NCBI GenBank assembly: GCA_013339895.1 | Contig: JABACO010000047.1 | Location: 62,001-126,000 of the forward strand | Direction: 5' to 3' | Length of the DNA stretch: 64,000 nt | Source: Ephydatia muelleri | Lineage: Eukaryota; Porifera; Demospongiae; Spongillida; Spongillidae | Part shown: positions 55,923-64,000 of the stretch, piece by piece | How positions within the stretch are numbered: the stretch's first letter is position 1 | How the letters are laid out: the number at the start of each line of letters is the position of its first letter | Position numbers and translations under genes: made by a program | Notes under the pieces: generated by a model | What the model was told of the DNA's origin: nothing | The model's input: the letters and a program-made list of their open reading frames with translations, nothing else | Databases searched by the model: none

Positions 55923-58679
55923 GGTTCTTCAAATGAGTTGCATGTTGAAATAGAACCTGTTATTGACAAGGACGCATTCATCACATAACTTCGTATCCTG
56001 AAGATGTATACTTTCCAGAAGATTGTGGCATCATTCTAAACAAACTCACCATCCATTTGACTCAAGTATCCCACCTTGCTCAGCCTTCATCATCTCTAAT
56101 AAAATGGGATGGAAGTAAATTTGAAAGGCTAAGCTCACAGGTAATGTTCTTTGGGCATAGCTTATCGTTACTTTATTATTTATATACTTGCAGGACATTG
56201 ACAAGTATCTCACACCTCATCCGCTTAAGGAAAAGGCTAGTGGCCGACCTGCGATTATGGTACCACTTTCTTTATTTTGTGACGATACAAGTGGCAATTG
56301 TAGCAAAAAGTGGCACAAATTTGTCTGTTGGTACCTTTTGCTAGCAAGCCTTCCTCGCCACGAGAATAGCAAAGTATCAAATATTCATTTTGTGTGTTGT
56401 TCAGACAAAGTGACACCTTTAGAGATGAGTCAGCAAATTGTTTCTGAGCTGAATGTGTTAGAAACAACTGGTATTGAGGTGTATGATGCTAGCGCTTGCA
56501 CTACTGCTCTAGTGATTGCACCTCTTATACTGATTATCTGTGACAACCCACGTGCATCAGAGCTGTTAGGACATCTTGGGAGCACAGCACTGAAATATTG
56601 CCGCATTTGCATGGTAAGTTAATTATAGGTAAGAACTAGGAAGGTGATGTGATTTTGTTTGCACAGGCTGATAAGAATGATTCTCCAACCATCGTCTGTG
56701 AACAACGGAACTTAATGCAAGCTCAAATGCAGACTCTGCAGATTGAACTTGAAGTAAGTGAATATGCAAAAACTGAGGTGCGGAAGAGATTTGGACTGCG
56801 TGAAATCACCAACAACCCATGGTTTCATTTCCTTGGAGACATTTTCTTGTAAGTGTTAAGTGCATGCAGTCAAACTTAATACCTTCGTACAATATATGGG
56901 AAAGGGTCTAGCTAAGTATTCCTTCTGTGTAGTTTTGATTTTCTTGATTTTCAAAGAGGTTGATCCATAAAGTTAAAAGGCACTGAATTTACTATTAGGC
57001 ATACATTTCAATACGAGCATTACTTTTCTCTTGCTTCTCCTGAAATTATTTTAAGGGTAATTGGACACTCATATATACATAATTATACATATATTTAAGT
57101 TAGATTATTTTTTTAAGATCTTTACCAATTGAAGTTCTGCACACAATACTACTTGGCCCGTGCAAGTATATCTTGAAAAAAAAAATAATTCCCAAATTAT
57201 CTGCAAAGCAGAAAGAAGAAATTCTTGCAAGGATACGAGCTTTTAACACCTCTGGGTTCCAGGTCAAAATGTATGGAAATGTTTGCAGATATTTTTGTGG
57301 CCGTGACTTTAAAGCATGGTCTCAAATGGCCATGTTCCCTACTTGACTGAAGGAGAGAAATTGGGAATTCTGTTTTATACCAAGGTATTTAGACCATACA
57401 AGGTTCATGGCATTTTTAAATAACTGGCTCATGGTTTGTGTATGTAGGTTTTTGAAATGACATATTGCAGCTATTTTACATCATCTCGGGCTGCAGAATG
57501 GAACAGCATTTGCGACATGTTTGTTCAAGCTGTTAAAATCCATATGCCTCAAATGCTCCAAAAGCAGAAAGTACATCTATTTCTCCATATTGTTCCGTGT
57601 ATGTTCCAGTTTGGACCTACATCAGCATTCTGTGCAGAAAGGTAATATGATCTTGCATTGCTTACAAACATGACTAGTACCTTTAACCATATAGGTGTGA
57701 GTCGTTCAATGCTTCTGTAAGGGCACAGAATGTTTATGGGAACCACAAGTCACCTAGCCGGGACATTGCAATTAACTTTGCACATTTGCAGTATATGAGA
57801 AATATTACACATGGCACAAATGGAGAGTAAGTGTTGTCATACATGTTTAAAAAAAATAATAATGTGTTTCATTTTCCAGTGGTAATTCTACTCTGTTTAA
57901 ACTTCCACAAATCCAACACTATATTAATGGTACGTCCATCTAGGAGCTCTACGACCGTGAAATCTATCGACCTGGAACACTGCATTTTGTGAGCGTTTTG
58001 TCATGCATTTGTACTGTGGTGATTGTATCTTTTATAATAGGTATGTCGCAACTCCCAAGCAATGCAATTGCAGAATATAGTTGTTTCACTTCATGGCAGT
58101 GAACCCTGCCATCTCTCTACCCTCACTTCATCCTATGAACTATCCCTTGACATGTACAACCTGAGTGATGAAGTCATTGAGTACAGAGGCACTGTGTCTT
58201 GGGCAACACAGATTGTCTGTTGTGGTGAATATGTAGAACTAGACAACATCAGTCAGGTGAAACATGTAACAATTGTTAGTGCTATTATGATACAGACTCA
58301 TTGACCCATGCAGGATGCCAAGTTTGGAGTTATGCTTGTAGCCTGCAAACCAAAATACAGAGGAACTGCATTCTGTTTAATTCAGGCTTTTCAACCTCTC
58401 ACTACTAGCCGTGGGGAAGCTGTACTCAATGACTGTGATTGTGCCCTGTTTGAGCTGTCAAACAAAGTCATAGCAATTGCAGCAACAAACATCAAAAGAG
58501 CAGTTTCCTTTGTACACCAATGCTCAGCAACATGCCACTTTGAAGAGGGGCCAACACCTGTACAGATTGAAAGAGAGCCAATGTCTCAAACAAAGCTGCA
58601 TTTTATACATGACTTTAGTAACAAAATGTATTGCTACAACTGGTACTGTATATCGCCTACATCCCTAAGCAGAATTTAA
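55923..58679 (+). pseudogene. Multi-exon transposase-like gene with frameshifts
   Basis: Exons with GT/AG borders: 55923-56140, 56194-56613, 56667-56848, 57118-57384, 57448-57641, 57695-57826, 57880-57929, 57944-57988, 58041-58256, 58314-58679. Recognised text: PLKEKASGRPAIMVPLSLF with CDDTSGNCSKKWHKFV, ICDNPRASELLGHLG, NNPWFHFLGDIF, RCESFNASVRAQNVYGNHK and SPSRDIAINFAHLQYM, ending SFVHQCSATCHF. These blocks match a large family of unnamed proteins I know from basidiomycete fungi and some animals. The spaced D, D and E residues (CDDTSGN, CDNP, RCESF) suggest an RNase H-fold transposase, which is inference. Frame breaks occur near 55983 and 57340, and the 57929/57944 join is out of phase, so this copy is probably dead. 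The first exon is not found. Confidence 0.72.
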
Positions 58680-58689
58680 TTAAAGTTAT

Positions 58690-58965
58690 TTACATCCGCC
58701 TTATCAATACTGATACAAGGTTATCAATACTGGTACAGGGTTGAGCAATACAGCTTGGTACAATATTGATGAATAAACGGTATTGTTACAGTATTGATAC
58801 ATGAAAGATACAAGTTGATATCAATGCTGTTACTAGACTGCTGCATCGAGATTGTATCAACTTTGCCCGAAGTCATTGTAAACAGGATTGTACACTACCC
58901 TGTATCAATGCTGATAACATCTTGTAACAATACCGTATCAATGTCGCTACAATAATAGATTATTG
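58690..58965. repeat. TATCAATACTGGTACA-type degenerate inverted/tandem repeat
   Basis: GTTATCAATACTGATACAAGG, TACAGTATTGATAC and CTGTATCAATGCTGATAAC alternate in both orientations; probably a decayed foldback element. Confidence 0.6.
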
Positions 58966-58975
58966 GCTGTGTAGT

Positions 58976-58977
<2 letters not shown>

Positions 58978-59008
<31 letters not shown>

Positions 59009-59092
59009 CACACACACACACATACACACACGCACGCACACGCACACACAATACAAACACACACACACACACACTAACAACACACACAGCTC
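58978..59092. repeat. (CA)n microsatellite
   Basis: CA repeats with CG and TA interruptions. Confidence 0.95.
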
Positions 59093-60870
59093 ATAGTCTA
59101 ACTCTGTTCTGGCTTCACAAACAAATTAGTTTTGCATTCAAGCAAAGGGCTCCTGAATTGTAGAAATTTTGTCCATAGTATTTTACAACTGAGGGAGTGG
59201 GTGCCATCACGCGAGTTCGTGTATCGAAAATGTCGCTTCGTGCCACGACTAACCTGATGCGTGTGAAACACAAGTATGCTCGAGTCACGCACGGGTATCA
59301 CTCGTGACGCGCGCACGCGTGTGTCAAGAAGCTACGTCTGGATGGTACTGTATGCGCGATTTATACAAACGATCCCGATCGCATAGTAACTCAACTGGTA
59401 GAAAACCTTTTTGGGCAGCGCGATGAGAGGTCTGGGACCGATTTCATGCCATCAAAAAACTGAAGGAGGGCCACACTTCAACTACACAGCATTATCTGTA
59501 TGGTACTATCCGCACGTGAGTCAATTTTGAGGCACGAGATGGAGGAACGCATGAAATGCTTCTCCCGGGTATGGAAGCCGATTTTTCTATAGGAAGGCCT
59601 AGTTTTTAGTACATTTTATAGTTCTTCGATGTACTAGCTATGTTATTTTCAAATATCAAAATCGTAAATCGTAAAGGTATTGGCACAAATGACCGTGGAA
59701 TATTGTAATGAGAAACCCTTCTCATTGACTACCTGTACATTTGGGGACAATGTTATGACAATCCTAGGGAAGCCCCAGCTTAAATAGGAAAAATACGGCG
59801 ACACCACTAAAAATCATAACAAATGTAGTGTACTAACATTTTCAAATTTCAAATCCTGGGAAAAATCTGGCGTCCTTGGTATACAACTATAACCCATACA
59901 TTGGTATGGGAAGTTATACGGGAATATTCGGTGATTCGCAAACCGGTACATGAACATCCCTAGCATCAAATGAGCAAACAGAGTAAATTATTCTGACTTT
60001 TGACTGCTCATTTCTGGATATGTAGCTGGACTGGGGACTTGACTTCATCTGGGAAGGGGATGTCATATGCTGCAATCGTAAACCTGTAGTAAATTTTTAG
60101 TAGCATGTGTACAGTATCGATTTACAAGCCTTGTGGAAGTTATATAGAGGATCACAATGGTTTCATCACATTGTACAACTGCAGATCATTCTCCGGTTCC
60201 ATCCAGACCTAGACAAAAGCCCTTTTGCACAGGTCACCATGTCCATTCACCAAATTGAAAGCACACATATTGTTATCAATGTGGGCAAGGACCACCGTAT
60301 ACATTGAAAAATAAAGGAAGACTGCAGTATTGGATATATAGCAATGATATCATCACCTTTAAGGGTGGTTACTTTTCAGTAGAGAACACATGTACGTGTG
60401 TAGTGTGTTTATGATGTAGTGTCATTTGGGTGTGTAGTGATGGTTGAAATAATTGCTACATGTATGGAGTCAGTTGTCTGGGCTATTAGGGTAGTGGCCA
60501 CGTGTGATGCAGTGGAGACTTAGCTAAGTATGGGAAAGACTATTCATGTCTTATTCATGTTGATTGGACTTATTTATCCAAGAGACTTGAATCTTTTCCA
60601 AGCATAGTCTTTAATTAGTGTTGTGCTATAGTAATCGATGTAATGTGCTATATGCAGTACATATATACTATAGTATTGGTGTAATTAGACCTATTGTAGT
60701 TATGCAGTATGATGTAGTTAAAATGTGTTGCTAAAAATGTTTTATGAGAAAGTTGTACTTTTCGTCTATCTTTCATCTATCTCCGTCTATTCATCCGTCT
60801 ATCTCCGTATATCCAATGCACGTTTATTACCAAACAAAATATCGCGATATATCGCATATTACGATTATAC
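59093..60870. other. Stretch without recognised features
   Basis: No gene supported; short frames only. A CTATCTCCGTCTATTCATC-like run lies at 60765-60815, next to the Helitron-like copy 2. Confidence 0.4.
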
Positions 60871-61519
60871 ACAAGTAAAAAAAAACATTCTCTAACGAGA
60901 AAGTTGTTGGTATATAGGATTGACCAATGGTGGTGTAAAAAGCACAGAAACAAGAGTGACAGAAATTTGACTGGAGAATTGAAATAGGCCTATATTTAGC
61001 CCATTACTCAGGCATGTACTGTTACAATGTTAGTGTGCTAAATATAGGCCTATTTCAATTTTCCAGTCAAATTTCTGTCACTCTTGTTTCCGTGCTTTTT
61101 ACACCACCATTGGTCAATCCTATATACCAACAACTTTCTCGTTAGAGAATGTTTTTATTTACTTGTTTCATTAGTTTTTTCCTCTGACGTCTTTATAAGT
61201 GGTCACAAATTGATTTTAATTTTCAAAGGGAGGGAGGGAGGTTTAACATTTTAATATATGTATAGGAGTTCTAAATGTTATTTACTGTTCGGCCTTGTCC
61301 TCTATGTCCCTTTTCCTCTATGTCTCCCCCAGCCTCTTCTATGGCCGCGGCGGCCTGGTTCTGGCCATGGGAGCCATGTGGGTGGTGGTGGCAGCGGCCA
61401 GGGGGGCAGCAGGCGAAGTGGTGGTGGGGGCACTGGTGTCAATACTGCTTGTGCCGGTGGTGGGGCTGGTAGTGGTAGCAGCGGTGCTCCTGCTTCTGCT
61501 GGTGGGGGCAGCTCTGCTG

Positions 61520-62464
61520 CTACTGCTGGTGGTGTGGGGGCAGCTCTGCTGCTGCTGCTGGTGACGGTGGGGGCAGCTCTGCTGCTACTGCTGGTGGCAG
61601 TGGGGGCAGCTCTGCTGCTGCTGCTGGCGGTGGGGGCAGCTCTGCTGCTACTGCTGGTGGGGTGGGGGCAGCTCTGCTGCTGCTGCTGGTGGCGGTGGGG
61701 GCAGCTCTGCTGCTACTGCTGGTGGCAGTGGGGGCAGCTCTGCTGCTGCTGCTGGTGGTGGTGGGGGCAGCTCTACTGGTGGAGGTGGGGGCAGCGCTGC
61801 TGCTGATTGTAGTCAAAACATTGTGTCAAAAGCTTTTTTTACATCAGATAAGGAAGCCTTTTTGTGCATCAGATTAAGTATGACACCCCAATATAGGTCA
61901 CAAAGGACAGTTGAGCGCATGCTTTACATGTGAAGTGAATGGCAGATCCCTTACATGCGTGCTGTACACATGTTGCATGCACATCTTCCTATAGCTTTTT
62001 AATGCTAGTGCAATACAACATGCCATCACATACCTTTGGGTGGTAGTGGTAGTTCGGTGACCCCTGCGATTCCGCTTCCTCTCGGGTAGCTCTGCTGCTG
62101 CTGCTGCTGCTGGCGGTGGGGGCAGGTCTCTGCTGCTGGTGGTGGGGGTGGGGGCAGCTCTGCTGATACTGCTGGTGGAAGTGGGGGCAGCTCTGCTGCT
62201 TCTGCTGGTGGCGGTGGGGGCAGCTCTGCTGCTACTGCTGGTGGAAGTGGAGGCAGCTCTGCTGCTGCTGCTGGTGGCGGTGGGGGCAGCTCTGCTGCTA
62301 CTGCTGGTGGCGGTGGGGGCAGCTCTGCTGCTGCTGCTGGTGGAAGTGGGGGCAGCTCTGCTGCTACTGCTGGTGGCGGTGGGGGCAGCTCTGCTGCTAC
62401 TGCTGGTGGCGGTGGGGGCAGCTCTGCTGCTGCTGGTGGTGTGAGTGGGGGCAGCGTTGGTCAT
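61520..62464 (-). CDS. Ala/Pro/Ser-rich repeat frames of Helitron-like copy 2
   Basis: 62464 downward reads MTNAAPTHTTSSSRAAPTA and then repeats RAAPTATSSSS (33 bp) into RRGHRTTTTTQR, where a donor AGGTATGT mirrors the one in copy 1. A further Pro/Ala-rich part, 61816-61520, could be the next exon. Low complexity; the Leu/Cys-rich frames on the plus strand are shadows. Confidence 0.4.
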
Positions 62465-62569
62465 AATGGTGGTCTTGAAAAAGCTATTCTTAGGGATAGT
62501 GAGCTTCTAACGAGAATAACCCCTCGGTGACCCACAAGGCCCTGCGCACGCCTGATGCGGAGTCATATC

Positions 62570-63082
62570 CTATATAGAAGCAGCGCGGTTCTCCTCGACG
62601 TCCTCTTGATATCGCTGCCTTTTAGCAGCACGGTTCTCCTCGACGTCCTCTTGACATCGCAGCCTTTTAGCAGCACGGTTCTCCTCGACGTCCTCTTGAT
62701 ATCGCTGCCTTTTAGCAGCACGGTTCTCCTCGACGTCCTCTTGATATCGCTGCCTTTTAGCAGCACGGTTCTCCTCGACGTCCTCTTGATATCGCTGCCT
62801 TTTAGCAGATTGCTTAGATTCAATATGATTATCTGCGTTGTAGCTGTCGCGTACAGAGGCCTTCTTCTTTTCGGGATCGACCTTGTAGCTGTCGCGTACA
62901 GAGGCCTTCTTCTTTTCGGGATCGGCCTTGTAGCTGTCGCGTACAGAGGCCTTCTTCTTTTCGGGATCGGCCTTGTAGCGCGCTCGGGCTTTAGCCTTGT
63001 TTTCTTGTGATAAAATATCGTCTTGCTTTTGAAGGTATTCCGCTCGTTGCTTAGATCTCTTCTTTCGATTACGCGAAGGCAT
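62570..63082 (-). CDS. Lysine-rich 15-residue repeat protein, copy 2
   Basis: MPSRNRKKRSKQRAEYLQ, then three YKADPEKKKASVRDS repeats and five KRQRYQEDVEENRAA repeats, ending at a stop after NRAASI. It has fewer repeats than copy 1 and a different junction (NADNHIESKQSA). Conservation of the frame between diverged copies suggests it was once translated. Confidence 0.6.
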   Translation of the reverse strand: MPSRNRKKRSKQRAEYLQKQDDILSQENKAKARARYKADPEKKKASVRDSYKADPEKKKASVRDSYKVDPEKKKASVRDSYNADNHIESKQSAKRQRYQEDVEENRAAKRQRYQEDVEENRAAKRQRYQEDVEENRAAKRLRCQEDVEENRAAKRQRYQEDVEENRAASI

Positions 63083-63607
63083 TTAACTTCACTAGCCAAA
63101 GTAGAAACACCAAATAAAATTCGTGCAGTGCATGCTGTAAAATAACTTCATTAATCATCAATAAACCAAATAAACTTCTGCAATAACTTCATATCCTATA
63201 TAGAACTTTCTACCACATGAGGTACTTCTCGCTGTAGTCTTTCTAGATGTCCTTAAATGGCACCGTGCAGGTGAATTCCGAAGATATTGGTGCTATTGCC
63301 GTTATTCATAACCGTTCGTAGCTCGAGTTATACCTTCCTAAGGAAGAATTAAGAAACGACGACGACGACCAAGAATTATTTTGGGACTGGGCACGAGAAA
63401 CAGGAATTCGTTTGTTTCTCTAAAAGCACACCGTTTTATGACACGGAACAAACGTAGAACTGTAGATCTTTGAGTTCTCGTTCCATCGCGACAAAGAGAT
63501 AAGCGATCCGTTTCTCCGTTGTCCCTCCAGACGCGAGTGAAGTTTTTAAAATGATATTCATCAATCCTCAATCAATCCTATATTGAACCTGCTGCCGCAG
63601 GTTCAGA

Positions 63608-64000
63608 TACGAGCTTACGGGTAGAGTGCGTAAAGATGGAGGGAAGTCAGGGGATGGCCAGAAGCTTCTCCCCCTAGAGGTGCAGCAAAGCATTGACCAA
63701 GAGTGGCATGCATCATCATAAATTAGGCTTCAGTGACCTCAAAGAAATGAGAGCAGCGTGGAAGAAAGATACGCTTTGAATCAGTAGAGGTCGTCCATAG
63801 GTATGGATTGAATTAGGTAGTTTTTAGAATGCCAGTGGCCTGACATAAAGTACTTCTGACAGTTAGTTCATTATTGTATTTTTTTATTTTTTATATTTCA
63901 CCCCTAGGCGGCCTTTTGATATAACACGTAGTACTCATGCACATGTGCGTAACCACGTTGTCAGAACTTCGCGCGCTCTCATATCATCAAATATTGGGCA
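63608..64000. other. Right-edge sequence, no feature seen
   Basis: AT-rich, short frames only. Confidence 0.4.

Larger units (their letters stand above)
60872..63607 (-). mobile_element. Helitron-like element, copy 2 (inverted, 2.7 kb)
   Basis: Same ends as 40572-43898: CAAGTAAA... with a 295 bp palindrome (60871-61164), and a hairpin, GAACCTGC-TGCC-GCAGGTTC, ending CAGA at 63607. Flanking bases are again A (60871) and T (63608). The hairpin stem is unchanged between copies while the loop differs. It lacks the 815 bp palindromic insert. Confidence 0.65.

Noticed and set aside
61258-62444. Leu/Ala/Cys-rich plus-strand frames resembling membrane proteins
   Set aside because: They are antisense shadows of the Ala/Pro/Ser-rich minus-strand repeats of the Helitron-like element.

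Overview
The window is eukaryotic and probably from an early-branching animal. It carries spliced genes of metazoan type (a CLCN6-like chloride transporter, a USP deubiquitinase, an RBR-type E3), many small palindromic elements, long poly-G runs, and element proteins with 15-residue lysine-rich repeats of a kind I associate with sponge genomes. A demosponge is my best guess from general knowledge; the sequence does not prove it.

Layout. 690-7840 (minus): the N-terminal half of a CLCN6-like gene, eleven exons resolved to the base except for the 5' edge of the first, running off the left end; its introns hold minisatellites and foldback elements. 7841-10862: repeats, including a 415 bp foldback element and a 30 bp minisatellite. 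11295-12151 (minus): a two-exon DUF7726-type gene. 12849-14474: a wreck in which a RecQ-type helicase fragment is joined to a DIRS-like RT/RNase H fragment and then to a Tc1/mariner-like transposase fragment. 14926-16625: CA-rich and degenerate repeats. 17704-18560 (minus): a broken RAG1-N-terminus-like RING gene.

The centre is an inverted duplication of about 33 kb. Arm 1 is 19875-45044, arm 2 is 45111-52755, and only 66 bp separate them. Both arms carry a ubiquitin-like plus RBR gene: it is intact in arm 1 (22004-23164), but 5'-truncated and frameshifted in arm 2. Arm 1 also has a short ubiquitin-like protein with a CaaX end (25129-25446), a USP-family deubiquitinase with an N-terminal membrane helix (29838-37927), a Ty3/Gypsy element inside a USP intron, an 858 bp element with an 8 bp target-site duplication, and a 3.3 kb Helitron-like element. 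Arm 2 lacks all of these and so preserves their empty sites. Three genes of ubiquitin signalling, two with likely membrane targeting, therefore lie together in arm 1.

52756-64000 is single copy. It holds small transposons, a multi-exon transposase-like gene (55923-58679) with at least two frameshifts, and a second, inverted copy of the Helitron-like element (60872-63607). Both copies are flanked by A and T and share a hairpin end. Exon boundaries were placed by hand from GT/AG signals and reading frame; family names rest on motifs recognised by eye.
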